Shown here one piece after another: positions 53,694-62,702 of a DNA stretch of 64,000 nucleotides. Positions within the stretch are counted from its first letter, which is position 1. Each line of letters begins with the position of its first letter. Source of the stretch: Pseudomonas sp. ANT_H12B (GTDB lineage Bacteria > Pseudomonadota > Gammaproteobacteria > Pseudomonadales > Pseudomonadaceae); NCBI RefSeq assembly GCF_008369325.1, contig NZ_VOBI01000018.1, positions 1 to 64,000 of the forward strand, given 5' to 3'. The notes below the pieces were generated by a model. The model was not told the DNA's origin and did not search any database. It was given only the letters and a program-made list of their open reading frames with translations. The position numbers were made by a program, and so were the translations under genes.

Positions 53694-53740
53694 GTTGAGT
53701 AAAGGTGTCTGCGGGAAAGCGATTCACCCAAACACCGGGC

Positions 53741-53764
53741 AAAAAAAGGGGAGCACATGCCCCC
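53741..53764 (-). terminator. intrinsic terminator after pycB
   Basis: On the reverse strand a GGGG / CCCC stem with an 8-base loop is followed by seven T residues, 34 bases past the pycB stop. Confidence 0.85.
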
Positions 53765-53798
53765 CCGAGGTTTAAAGCGGTATATCGAGGCTGTTAAC

Positions 53799-55622
53799 TC
53801 AGCCTTCGATCTCGATCAGGATTTCGCCCGGGTTCACCCGGTCGCCCTTGGCCACGTGAATGGCGGTGACTTTGCCGGCGATGGCTGACTGCACTTCGGT
53901 TTCCATCTTCATCGCTTCGGTGATCAGCACGGCCTGACCGGCTTTGACGGTGTCGCCTTCCTTGACCAGCACGTCCACGATGTTGCCCGGCATGGTGGTG
54001 CTGACGTGACCCGGCGCAGTGGCTTGCTTGCGCTTGCTGGTGCCGCCGCTGACGAATTCGTTGAGCGGTTCGAACACCACTTCTTCCGGCATGCCGTCGA
54101 TGGACAGGTAGAAGTGACGCTTGCCTTCAGCCTTGACGCCGACACCGGTGATGTCGACGCGGTAGGTTTCGCCGTGGACGTCGATGACGAACTCGGTCGG
54201 CACGCCTTCGCCACCGGCCGAGGCCACGCCGCCTGCTTCAGGAATCGGCAGCAGCACTTCTGGAGTCAGGGTGCCGGCGGCGCGTTCTTCGAGGAACTTG
54301 CGGCCGATGTCCGGGAACATGGCGTAGGTCAGCACATCTTCTTCAGACTTGGCCAAGGCGCCGATTTCGGCACGCAGCTTGGTCATTTCCGGCTTGAGCA
54401 GATCAGCCGGACGCACGTCGATCACTTCTTCGCTACCGATTGCCTGGCGACGCAGTTTTTCGTTCACGGTGCCTGGCGCCTTGCCGTAGCCGCCTTGCAG
54501 GTAGAGTTTCACTTCGTTGGTGATGGTCTTGTAGCGCTCGCCGGCCAGCACGTTGAAGAACGCCTGGGTGCCGACGATTTGCGAGGTCGGGGTCACCAGC
54601 GGCGGGAAGCCAAGGTCTTCACGAACGCGCGGGATTTCGGCCAGCACTTCGCCCATGCGGTTCAGCGCGCCCTGCTCTTTCAACTGGTTGGCCAGGTTGG
54701 AAATCATCCCGCCCGGTACCTGGTTGACTTGAACGCGGGTGTCGACGGCGGTGAACTCGCTTTCGAACTGGTGGTACTTCTTGCGCACGGCGTAGAAGTA
54801 CAGACCGATCTCTTGCAACAATTCCAGATTCAAACCCGTGTCGAATTCGCTGCCTTTAAGGGCTGCGACCATCGACTCAGTGCCTGGGTGACTGGTACCC
54901 GAAGCGAAGCTGGAGATCGCAGTGTCGATGTGGTCGGCGCCGTTTTCGATGGCCTTGAGTTGGCACATGGTGGCCATGCCAGCGGTGTCGTGCGAGTGAA
55001 TGAACACGGGCAAGGACTGCTCGGATTTCAAAGCCTTGACCAGTTCGCCGGTGGCGTACGGAGTCAGAAGGCCAGCCATGTCCTTGATCGCCACCGAGTC
55101 GCAACCCATCGCTTCCATTTGCCTGGCTTGCGCCACGAACGCGTCGATGGTGTGCACCGGGCTGGTGGTGTAGGCGATGGTGCCCTGGGCGTGTTTGCCG
55201 GCCGCTTTGACCGCTTCGATGGCCACGCGCAGGTTACGCACGTCGTTCATCGCGTCGAAGATGCGGAACACGTCAATGCCGTTGACCGCGGCTTTGGCAA
55301 CGAAGGCTTTGACCACATCGTCGCTGTAGTGGCGGTAGCCCAGCAGGTTTTGGCCACGCAGAAGCATTTGCAGACGCGTGTTAGGCAACGCGGCGCGCAG
55401 TTGGCGCAGGCGCTCCCACGGGTCTTCCTTGAGGAAGCGTACGCAGGCGTCGAAGGTCGCGCCGCCCCAGCATTCCAGCGACCAGTAGCCGACTTTGTCG
55501 AGCTTGTCGCAGATCGGCAGCATGTCTTCGGTGCGCATGCGGGTGGCGAGCAGCGATTGGTGGGCGTCGCGCAGGATTGTGTCGGTAACGTTTATCTTTT
55601 TAGAAACAGGGGGCTTGCTCAT
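53799..55622 (-). CDS. pycB: pyruvate carboxylase subunit B (OadA-like)
   Basis: 607 residues. A carboxyltransferase TIM barrel starts with TDTILRDAHQSLLATRM and includes the metal-binding HSHDTAGMA. The conserved PYC-OadA domain follows, and the C-terminal biotinyl domain has EAMKMETEV, whose lysine carries biotin. With PycA it carboxylates pyruvate to oxaloacetate. The family name is shared with oxaloacetate decarboxylase alpha, but no beta or gamma membrane subunits are here, and the partner is a biotin carboxylase, so pyruvate carboxylase is preferred. ATG 55622 has GAGGA upstream. Confidence 0.93.
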   Translation of the reverse strand: MSKPPVSKKINVTDTILRDAHQSLLATRMRTEDMLPICDKLDKVGYWSLECWGGATFDACVRFLKEDPWERLRQLRAALPNTRLQMLLRGQNLLGYRHYSDDVVKAFVAKAAVNGIDVFRIFDAMNDVRNLRVAIEAVKAAGKHAQGTIAYTTSPVHTIDAFVAQARQMEAMGCDSVAIKDMAGLLTPYATGELVKALKSEQSLPVFIHSHDTAGMATMCQLKAIENGADHIDTAISSFASGTSHPGTESMVAALKGSEFDTGLNLELLQEIGLYFYAVRKKYHQFESEFTAVDTRVQVNQVPGGMISNLANQLKEQGALNRMGEVLAEIPRVREDLGFPPLVTPTSQIVGTQAFFNVLAGERYKTITNEVKLYLQGGYGKAPGTVNEKLRRQAIGSEEVIDVRPADLLKPEMTKLRAEIGALAKSEEDVLTYAMFPDIGRKFLEERAAGTLTPEVLLPIPEAGGVASAGGEGVPTEFVIDVHGETYRVDITGVGVKAEGKRHFYLSIDGMPEEVVFEPLNEFVSGGTSKRKQATAPGHVSTTMPGNIVDVLVKEGDTVKAGQAVLITEAMKMETEVQSAIAGKVTAIHVAKGDRVNPGEILIEIEG

Positions 55623-55633
55623 TGTTCTATTCC

Positions 55634-57049
55634 TCACAGGCCTGCGTGGGCGGCGATGGCGGCGGCGATGGCCAGGGCCAGCTCTTCGGGTTTGCGCTTG
55701 ATCGAGTAGTTGGTCAGTTCAGGGTGGCTTTCAACGAAGCTGGTGTTGAACTGGCCACTACGGAATTCCGGGTTACGCAGGATTTCCTGGTAGTACGCGG
55801 CGGTGGTCTTGACCCCTTGCAGACGCATGTCGTCCAAGGCGCGCAAGCCACGGTCCATTGCCTCTTCCCAGGTCAGCGCCCACACCACCAGTTTCAGGCA
55901 CATGGAGTCGTAGAACGGCGGAATGGTGTAGCCGGTGTAGATCGCCGTGTCTGTACGCACGCCGGGACCGCCGGGTGCGTAATAACGGGTGATCTTGCCA
56001 AAGCTCGGCAGGAAGTTGTTTTTCGGGTCTTCGGCGTTGATCCGGAATTGCAGCGCGAAACCGCGGTGCTGGATGTCTTCCTGTTTCACCGAAAGCGGCA
56101 GTCCGGAGGCGATGCGAATCTGCTCACGCACGATGTCGATGCCGGTGATTTCTTCGGTGATGGTGTGTTCCACCTGCACCCGGGTGTTCATTTCCATGAA
56201 GTACACCTCGCCCTCGGCGAGCAGGAACTCCACGGTGCCAGCGTTCTCGTAACCCACGGCCTTGGCTGCGCGCACCGACAGGTCGCCGATGTAGGCGCGC
56301 TGTTCAGGGGTCAGTTGCGGGCTCGGGGCGATCTCGATGAGCTTCTGGTTACGGCGCTGGATCGAGCAATCACGCTCGAACAGGTGCACCACATTGCCAA
56401 AGCTGTCGCCAAGGATCTGCGCTTCGATGTGTTTTGGATTGACGATGCATTTTTCGAGGAACACTTCCGCCGAACCAAAGGCCTTGGTGGCTTCGGAAAT
56501 GACCCGAGGGAATGCTTGTTCAAGCTCTTCTCGGCTGTCGCAGCGACGGATACCACGGCCGCCACCACCGGAAGTTGCCTTGAGCATGACCGGATAACCG
56601 ATGCGGTCGCCTTCAACCAAGGCTTCGGCGATGTCCGCGACGTTGCCTTCGGTCCCCGGGGTGACTGGCACGCCTGCCTTGATCATGCTGCGACGGGCTT
56701 CAGTCTTGTCGCCCATGCGGCGAATCACTTCAGCCGATGGACCGATGAACTTGATGCCGCGCTCGACGCAGATGTCCGCCAGTTCAGCGTTTTCCGAGAG
56801 GAAGCCGTAGCCGGGGTGCAATGCATCACAACCGGTTTCCACCGCCAGATTCACCAGTTTGCGCGCGTTCAGGTAACCGGCCAGTGGCTCGGCACCGATG
56901 CTGTGAGCCTCGTCCGCGCGTTTCACATGCAACGCATGGCGATCGGCGTCGGAATAGATCGCAACCGAGCGAATGCCCATCTCGGCGCAGGCACGTACGA
57001 TTCGTACGGCAATCTCACCACGGTTGGCGATCAGGATCTTTTTTATCAC
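55634..57049 (-). CDS. pycA: pyruvate carboxylase subunit A (biotin carboxylase)
   Basis: 471 residues, the usual length for this subunit. ATP-grasp biotin carboxylase: KKILIANRGEIAVRI at the start, the glycine-rich KATSGGGGRGIRRC loop near 158-171, FLEKCIVNPKHIEAQI, and EMNTRVQVEHTITEEITG near 286-303. The start is GTG at 57049, where the family N-terminus begins; the longer open frame upstream is non-coding. pycB begins 11 bases downstream. It is divergent from the LysR gene pycR. Confidence 0.94.
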   Translation of the reverse strand: MIKKILIANRGEIAVRIVRACAEMGIRSVAIYSDADRHALHVKRADEAHSIGAEPLAGYLNARKLVNLAVETGCDALHPGYGFLSENAELADICVERGIKFIGPSAEVIRRMGDKTEARRSMIKAGVPVTPGTEGNVADIAEALVEGDRIGYPVMLKATSGGGGRGIRRCDSREELEQAFPRVISEATKAFGSAEVFLEKCIVNPKHIEAQILGDSFGNVVHLFERDCSIQRRNQKLIEIAPSPQLTPEQRAYIGDLSVRAAKAVGYENAGTVEFLLAEGEVYFMEMNTRVQVEHTITEEITGIDIVREQIRIASGLPLSVKQEDIQHRGFALQFRINAEDPKNNFLPSFGKITRYYAPGGPGVRTDTAIYTGYTIPPFYDSMCLKLVVWALTWEEAMDRGLRALDDMRLQGVKTTAAYYQEILRNPEFRSGQFNTSFVESHPELTNYSIKRKPEELALAIAAAIAAHAGL

Positions 57050-57186
57050 TTGGAGGTTCCCTTGAGCCGGTGGTACCCACGACCTGCTAGACCAGGTCGA
57101 CGCGTGACCAAATGTTTCAATTTGGTCGCAGCTCCACACTAGCCTCCACAAGGGATTAACAAAAATGATTAATTATTGGGTCAGGC

Positions 57187-57202
57187 ATAAGTAAAGACTT
57201 AT
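57187..57202. promoter_or_regulatory. LysR-type operator candidate between pycA and pycR
   Basis: ATAAGT-AAAG-ACTTAT is a perfect inverted repeat 38 bases before the pycR start, in the 190-base divergent gap. It fits a LysR recognition site. Confidence 0.6.
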
Positions 57203-57239
57203 AGTTGACGCTTCAGCCTGCAGCGAGATCACCTAGAAC

Positions 57240-58202
57240 ATGCGTAAGTCCTTGATGCGTTTGACATTGCGTCAATTGCAGATCTTCAACGAAGTCTGTG
57301 ATTTGAGGTCCTACAGCCGCGCGGCCGAAGAAATGTCGCTCACACAACCTGCCGTCAGCCTACAGATCCGTCAACTTGAGGAGCTGATTGGTCAGCCTTT
57401 GTTCGATTACGTCGGCAAAAAACTCTATTTGACTGAAGCGGCCGAAGCGCTCCAGCGCGCCAGCCGGGACATATTCGGGCGTCTGGAAAACCTCGACATG
57501 CAGCTCTCGGACATGCAGGGATCGTTGCAGGGCCAGCTGAAACTGGCGGTGGAATCCAGCGCCAAATATTTCGTGCCGCACCTGTTTGCCGCGTTCAAGC
57601 GCCAGCACCCGGAAGTGAACCTGCAACTGACAGTGGTCAATCGCGGACAAGTGATTCGACGCCTGTCAGACAACCGTGACGATCTGGTGATTATGTCGAT
57701 GGTGCCGCAGGACATGGGGCTGGAATTCTTGCCGTTCCTCAACAACCCGATCGTTGCCGTGGCGCCACCGGATCATCCGCTGTGCCACATGGGCCCGCTG
57801 CGCTTGCAGGATCTTGAGCCCTACACCCTGCTGATGCGCGAGCTCGGCTCCGGGACGCGGATGGCTTGCGAAGAGTACTTCAAAGAGAAACGCGTGCACT
57901 TCAACCAGACCCAGGAAGTCTCATCAGCCGAAGCCCAGCGTGAATGTGTGGTGGCGGGTCTGGGCGTGGCGCTGTTGACGCGTCACGCCCTGAACCTTGA
58001 ATTGGCGACCGGCGGATTGATCGAGTTGCCGGTCGACGAGCTGCCGCTGTACCGCAGCTGGTGCCTGGTGCAGGCCAAGGCCAAACGCCTGTCACCGGTG
58101 GCTCACGCATTCCTTGCGTTTATTCGCAGCGAACGGGTGCAGATCAGCGCGCTGGTTGAGCGCTTCGACGGGAAGTTGCCGGTGCCGCCTGCCAGTAGTT
58201 GA
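57240..58202 (+). CDS. pycR: LysR family regulator of the pyruvate carboxylase locus
   Basis: 320 residues. The N-terminal winged HTH LRQLQIFNEVCDLRSYSRAAEEMSLTQPAVSLQIRQLEE and the ligand domain are of the CbbR-like group (GQLKLAVESSAKYFVPHLF). It is divergent from pycA with an inverted repeat in the gap, so it likely controls pycAB. The P. aeruginosa ortholog at this place is known as PycR. A second in-frame ATG at codon 6 is also possible as start. Confidence 0.92.
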   Translation: MRKSLMRLTLRQLQIFNEVCDLRSYSRAAEEMSLTQPAVSLQIRQLEELIGQPLFDYVGKKLYLTEAAEALQRASRDIFGRLENLDMQLSDMQGSLQGQLKLAVESSAKYFVPHLFAAFKRQHPEVNLQLTVVNRGQVIRRLSDNRDDLVIMSMVPQDMGLEFLPFLNNPIVAVAPPDHPLCHMGPLRLQDLEPYTLLMRELGSGTRMACEEYFKEKRVHFNQTQEVSSAEAQRECVVAGLGVALLTRHALNLELATGGLIELPVDELPLYRSWCLVQAKAKRLSPVAHAFLAFIRSERVQISALVERFDGKLPVPPASS

Positions 58203-58353
58203 GCTCCAGCTCAGGGAAATCACCGATCTCGGCCAGCAGTTGGCGACGTTCGCAGCGATCTTCGATAGCACGGCGAAACTCCATGCGTCGCTGGTCTTCC
58301 TGCTGACGACGGGTTCTGACGGCGCTGTTGCGTTCTTCGTAGGGCTGGGCCAT
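58144..58353 (-). CDS. small charged conserved-looking protein
   Basis: 69 residues, MAQPYEERNSAVRTRRQQEDQ... rich in arginine, glutamate and glutamine, with a short YWQ segment. It is predicted to be one long helix, soluble. A GGGAG site lies about 8 bases before the ATG. The 3' end overlaps the convergent pycR end by 59 bases. I believe small genes of this kind occur next to this locus in other pseudomonads, but I could not check. No function is suggested. Confidence 0.6.
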   Translation of the reverse strand: MAQPYEERNSAVRTRRQQEDQRRMEFRRAIEDRCERRQLLAEIGDFPELELNYWQAAPATSRRSAQPAR

Positions 58354-58460
58354 TTCGAGTCTCCCAAGGCGATTACGGGAGTTTCAAGATAGGCGCGAGG
58401 GATGACGGTTTGGCGGCGGGTGGGTTACAGGGATGTGAATCTTTGGCGTTTTTGAGAACG

Positions 58461-58543
58461 CCATCGCGAGCAAGCTCGCTCCCACAGGGGGAGCGCGTCC
58501 GTCAGGACAACTCGGTCCTGTGGGAGCGAGCCTGCTAGCGATT
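58461..58543. repeat. REPIN (REP doublet)
   Basis: CATCGCGAGCAAGCTCGCTCCCACA and TGTGGGAGCGAGCCTGCTAGCGAT in the head-out orientation with a 32-base spacer, before the end of the RpiR-type gene. Confidence 0.88.
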
Positions 58544-58569
58544 AAGGTCGGAACGACCTTACGACGACG

Positions 58570-59436
58570 TCAGTCGTCCAGCGCTTTTACCGATTTAGGT
58601 GACAGCCGCAAACTGCGCAGGCTGCGCTTGACGCTCTTGAGGTGATTGACCAGGCTCGGCCCGCGGGCCATGGCCACGCCCATCGCCAACACGTCGATCA
58701 CCACCAGGTGGGCAATGCGCGAGGTCAGCGGCGTATAGATCTCAGTGTCTTCGTGCACATCGATCGCCAGGTTGACGGTCGACAACTCGGCCAACGGTGT
58801 CTGGCTCGGGCACAAGGTGATCAGCGAGGCGCCACTTTCGCGCACCAGATTGGCGGTGATCAACAAATCTTTGGAACGCCCGGACTGGGAAATACAGATC
58901 GCCACGTCGGTCGGTTTCAACGTCACCGCCGACATCGCCTGCATGTGCGGGTCGGAATACGCCGCTGCCGTCAGCAGCAAACGGAAGAACTTATGCTGGG
59001 CATCGGCCGCCACTGCACCCGACGCGCCAAAGCCATAGAACTCGACCCGCTGGGCCTGCGACATCAGCGACACGGCACGCTGCAACTCCACCGGATCGAG
59101 CTTCTCGCGAACCTCCATCAGCGTGTGCAGGGTGGTGTCGAAGATTTTCAGGCTGTAGTCAGCGACCGAGTCGTCTTCATGAATCGCGAACTGTCCGAAG
59201 CTCGCGCCGGCAGCCAGGCTCTGTGCCAGTTTCAGCTTCAAATCCTGGAAACCGGAGCAACCGATGGCGCGACAGAACCGCACGATGGTCGGTTCGCTAA
59301 TGCCCACGTTGTGGGCCAGGTCGGCCATGGAGCTGTGCATCACCGCCGCAGGATCAAGCAGCACGTGGTCGGCGACCTTGAGCTCCGACTTGCGTAAGAG
59401 GTGGCGTGACTGGGCGATGTGTTGCAGCAGATTCAA
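58570..59436 (-). CDS. MurR/RpiR family regulator, HexR-like
   Basis: 288 residues. The N-terminal RpiR HTH (MADLAHNVGISEPTIVRFCRAIGCSGFQDLKLKLAQSLA) is followed by a SIS sugar-phosphate domain (FYGFGASGAVAADAQHKFFR, ISQSGRSKDLL, EDTEIYTPLTSRIAHLVVIDVLA). It resembles E. coli and P. putida HexR, but in Pseudomonas the true hexR adjoins zwf. This may be the paralog found beside pycR. An operator matching the HexR consensus lies 48 bases upstream, suggesting autoregulation and a sugar-phosphate (KDPG-like) ligand. Confidence 0.88.
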   Translation of the reverse strand: MNLLQHIAQSRHLLRKSELKVADHVLLDPAAVMHSSMADLAHNVGISEPTIVRFCRAIGCSGFQDLKLKLAQSLAAGASFGQFAIHEDDSVADYSLKIFDTTLHTLMEVREKLDPVELQRAVSLMSQAQRVEFYGFGASGAVAADAQHKFFRLLLTAAAYSDPHMQAMSAVTLKPTDVAICISQSGRSKDLLITANLVRESGASLITLCPSQTPLAELSTVNLAIDVHEDTEIYTPLTSRIAHLVVIDVLAMGVAMARGPSLVNHLKSVKRSLRSLRLSPKSVKALDD

Positions 59437-59483
59437 AGGGCTGGACTCTTTGTTATTGGCAGGTGCCGGGGATGTAGCAAGCT

Positions 59484-59498
59484 TGTAGTTATACTACA
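59484..59498. promoter_or_regulatory. HexR-type operator
   Basis: TGTAGTTATACTACA is a perfect 6-bp inverted repeat fitting the gamma-proteobacterial HexR consensus TGTARTWWWAYTACA. It lies just upstream of the RpiR-type gene. Confidence 0.7.
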
Positions 59499-59571
59499 TG
59501 AATCGGCTTTTTGCCTGCTCAATGCGTAACTCGATGTCCCCATTTCACGCCACATGCGCTCCATGTAGCCC

Positions 59572-62445
59572 CTATAAGGGTTTCGCGTCCGCACGCAACA
59601 GCGCCGCCAGGCCATCGGCTTCGACCGGGCGGCTAATCAAATAGCCCTGCACTTCATCGCAGTGCTCGGCTTTCAAAAACTCCAACTGTTCTGCCCGCTC
59701 CACACCCTCGGCTACCACTTTGAGCGACAAGCCGTGCGCCATGGCAATGATTGCCCGGGTGATCGCCGCGTCCTCGCTACCCTCCCCCAGACCGCGGATA
59801 AACGCCTGATCGATCTTCACGTAATCCACAGGGATGCGCTTGAGGTAGCTCAGGGACGAATACCCGGTGCCGAAGTCATCAATCGCCAACTTCACACCCA
59901 AATCACGCAATTGCTGGAAGGTCGCGATGATGTGCTCGACGCTGTCCAGCAACTGACTTTCGGTGAGTTCCAGCTCGAGGTGGTGCGGCGCCAGACCGGT
60001 CTCCTCCAGCACCTGACGCACCAGGCTAACCAGTTTTCCCTGCCGCAGTTGATGCACCGACAGGTTGACCGACACCCGAATCGGCTCCAATCCCTGACGC
60101 TGCCATTCACAGGCTTGCCAGCAGGCCTGACGCAGCACGAACTCGCCGATAGCGCTGATCAGCCCGGTTTCCTCGGCCAATCCAATGAAGTCCCCCGGCG
60201 GCACTCGGCCCAGGGTCGGGTGATCCCAGCGCACCAACGCCTCGGCGGCATTCAGCCGGCCGGTGGCGAGGCAGAGTTTCGGTTGATAAAACACTTTCAG
60301 CTGCTTTTCTTCGATGGCTTTGCGCAACTGGTTCTCGAGCTGTAAACGCTCGAGCGTGCTGGCTTGCAGGCTGTCGGTGTAAAACTGGAAGTTGTTGCCG
60401 CCCAAATGTTTGGCATGCTGCATGGCCATGTTCGACTGGCTGACCAGCGCGGAAATCTCCCGCGCGGTGTCCGGCAAGAGACTGATGCCCATGGATGCGC
60501 TCATCACCAGTTCATGCCCCTGGACGGTGATCGGCAAACGCAGTTTGGTCGACAATCGGGTCGCCACCCGCGCCAGGCTCGACAGGTTGCCGTATGCATC
60601 GAACAGCACCGCAAATTCATCGCCGGACAACCGGGCGATGGTGTCCGCTTCCGGCAGCGCGTTGACCAGGCGCCGAGCCATTTTCTGCAACAGTTGATCG
60701 GCGATTTCGTGGCCGAGGCTGTCGTTGAGCAGCTTGAATCGGTCCAGATTGATGTGCAGCAACGCCAGGCTGCGCCGACCGCCCTGGCGCACCCGCTGAT
60801 GAGCCTCGCGCAGTCGTTCGTGGAACAACGAACGGTTGGCCAGTCCTGTGAGTTCGTCGTAATGGGTGAGGTAGCGCATACGCTCTTCGGATTCACGCCG
60901 AGCCGACAGATCGGCGAAGAAGCCCACAATATGACTTACATTTCCCCGAGTATCGCGCACAGCGTTCAATTGCAACCATTGCGGATACAACTCGCCATTC
61001 TTGCGGGTTTCTACCAGCTCGCCCTGCCAACTGCCGTGCTGCTCCAGTGCCTGACGAATCGCCGCGTAGTGTCGGCGGGCATCGCGGCTGCACGGCAACT
61101 CGACCACGTTGCGCCCGATCATGTCATCAATGTCATAGCCAGTGACTCGGCTGAAGGCCTGATTGACCGCAATCAGCGCGTAATTCGGATCGAAAATCAC
61201 GATGCCCTCACTGGCGGCTTCGAACACCGTTGCGGCCAGTTGCCGCTGCTCTTCCAAAGCCTTGCTGACGCTGATGTCGCGACGGGTGCCGACCATGCGG
61301 ATCACCCGGCCATTTTCGCCGCGCTCAACCGCCCGACCTCGGTCCTCGATCCAGACCCAATGACCATCGCCGTGGCGCACGCGGTACTCAATCTGGTAGT
61401 CGTCGCTGCGCCCCTTCAAATGCTCGACCAGCGCACGCTTGAGCGACGGCAAGTCATCGGGGTGCAGCCGCGGCTTGAGGTGGCGAAGCATTGCTGTCAC
61501 GAGTTCCGGTTCCAGGCCAAACAGCTCCTGAAGCTGGGTGTGATGAACTTCGTCGGTTTGCAGGTTCCAGTCCCACAAGCCCAACTCACTGGCCTTCAAC
61601 GCCAGGGCGAGGCGCGTTTCACTCTTGCTCAGGGCTTGAATGGCAGCATCCAGTTCCAGGCTGCGCTGGGCGACGCGACTTTCCAGATCGATCTGAATTT
61701 GACGCAACTCGTCTTCAGCATGACGGCGCTGGTCGATTTCCTTGGCCAGCTTTTGATTGAGCTGGTCGCTGCAACTTTGAGCCTGCTGCAAGTGCTCGAT
61801 GAGCGCCTGATTCTGGAAACGGCGCAACAGCCCGCTATCGATCAGCCGGTTGACCTGCCAGGCGACCACGCTCAACGCGCCCAGCAATATCAGGCCAAAC
61901 CAGCCCCAACCCTGGCCTTGTTCATCGCCGCCCCAGAACAGATAGCCAATGGCCGGCAACAGACAGGGCAAGGTAAAGGACAGGAACGCTGGCAGGCTGA
62001 CCGCGTACGCAACGCTGGCCGAGAGGGCTGCCGCACCGATCAGGCCGAACACCCAGGCTTGTTGCATAAAGTTATCGGCGGGTACTAGCGCAATGCCGGC
62101 GCCGGCCAGGGTCAGGCCGGTCAAGGCCGAACCCAGCAAAAACATGCGACGCCAGATCGGATGGGCCTGACGGTTGGGTATCGCCGAATCGAAGGCCGCT
62201 ACCTGAATCACTCGTAACGCCACCAGCGATAACAACCACACCAGCCAGACGCTGACCAGGAAGTAGCGCTGCGGGCTCCAGAGCAAACCGGCGCAGACCA
62301 GACCATTGATGAGCATGAACAGAGTGGGCAGCAGCGAGCCCTGGTACAGCAGACGCGTGCGTTCGACCGCCATTTCCATGGCGTACTGTTTACGGATAAC
62401 CCGGGGCTCCACAGTGGGGCCCGACAGGTCGGAGCTGAGGGTCAT
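59572..62445 (-). CDS. membrane PAS-PAS-GGDEF-EAL protein
   Basis: 957 residues. An N-terminal membrane domain of about six helices (to about 200), a helical linker, two PAS domains (about 290-530; the first FGLEPELVTAMLRHLKPRLHPDD, the second ITGYDIDDMIGRNVVELP-like), then GGDEF and EAL. The GGDEF signature reads SGDEF (near 607). The EAL domain is intact at EALVRW (near 732) with DDFGTGYSSLSYLKRIPVDYVKID. It therefore probably degrades cyclic-di-GMP, and may also make it. ATG 62445 is chosen because the upstream 22 codons are not conserved-looking. It is divergent from uvrD. Confidence 0.9.
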   Translation of the reverse strand: MTLSSDLSGPTVEPRVIRKQYAMEMAVERTRLLYQGSLLPTLFMLINGLVCAGLLWSPQRYFLVSVWLVWLLSLVALRVIQVAAFDSAIPNRQAHPIWRRMFLLGSALTGLTLAGAGIALVPADNFMQQAWVFGLIGAAALSASVAYAVSLPAFLSFTLPCLLPAIGYLFWGGDEQGQGWGWFGLILLGALSVVAWQVNRLIDSGLLRRFQNQALIEHLQQAQSCSDQLNQKLAKEIDQRRHAEDELRQIQIDLESRVAQRSLELDAAIQALSKSETRLALALKASELGLWDWNLQTDEVHHTQLQELFGLEPELVTAMLRHLKPRLHPDDLPSLKRALVEHLKGRSDDYQIEYRVRHGDGHWVWIEDRGRAVERGENGRVIRMVGTRRDISVSKALEEQRQLAATVFEAASEGIVIFDPNYALIAVNQAFSRVTGYDIDDMIGRNVVELPCSRDARRHYAAIRQALEQHGSWQGELVETRKNGELYPQWLQLNAVRDTRGNVSHIVGFFADLSARRESEERMRYLTHYDELTGLANRSLFHERLREAHQRVRQGGRRSLALLHINLDRFKLLNDSLGHEIADQLLQKMARRLVNALPEADTIARLSGDEFAVLFDAYGNLSSLARVATRLSTKLRLPITVQGHELVMSASMGISLLPDTAREISALVSQSNMAMQHAKHLGGNNFQFYTDSLQASTLERLQLENQLRKAIEEKQLKVFYQPKLCLATGRLNAAEALVRWDHPTLGRVPPGDFIGLAEETGLISAIGEFVLRQACWQACEWQRQGLEPIRVSVNLSVHQLRQGKLVSLVRQVLEETGLAPHHLELELTESQLLDSVEHIIATFQQLRDLGVKLAIDDFGTGYSSLSYLKRIPVDYVKIDQAFIRGLGEGSEDAAITRAIIAMAHGLSLKVVAEGVERAEQLEFLKAEHCDEVQGYLISRPVEADGLAALLRADAKPL

Positions 62446-62667
62446 AGGCAATGTTCTTGTTCTTATAAGATGAGCATGAGCCCGAAACGTCGACGGAGCA
62501 TACACAAGCAAAGGCCCGGACCAAACTGCCCCAGGTCATAAAATAGACAAAAGTCTCGACTGCTCACGCCTGCGTAAAAGCTGCCAAGCGAGCCCCGCCA
62601 ACGCTTGCAGCCGGTGACTGACCGGTCGTCCTGCACCTATCTTTCATCGGCTAAAGCAATGCGGGGT

Positions 62668-62696
62668 TTGCCCGGTGTGACGCCGCCCCCTAGAAT
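62668..62696 (+). promoter_or_regulatory. sigma-70-like promoter of uvrD
   Basis: TTGCCC and TAGAAT are separated by exactly 17 bases. The -10 box ends at 62696, so the predicted transcript start falls on or next to the A of the uvrD ATG at 62703. No LexA box (CTGT-N8-ACAG) was seen nearby. Confidence 0.6.
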
Positions 62697-62702
62697 GCCC
62701 CG

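Noticed and set aside
54006..55709. A 567-codon open frame on the + strand
   Set aside because: Antisense to pycB, which has clear catalytic and biotin motifs.
62446..62702. LexA (SOS) box upstream of uvrD
   Set aside because: No CTGT-N8-ACAG or close variant was found in the 257-base gap.
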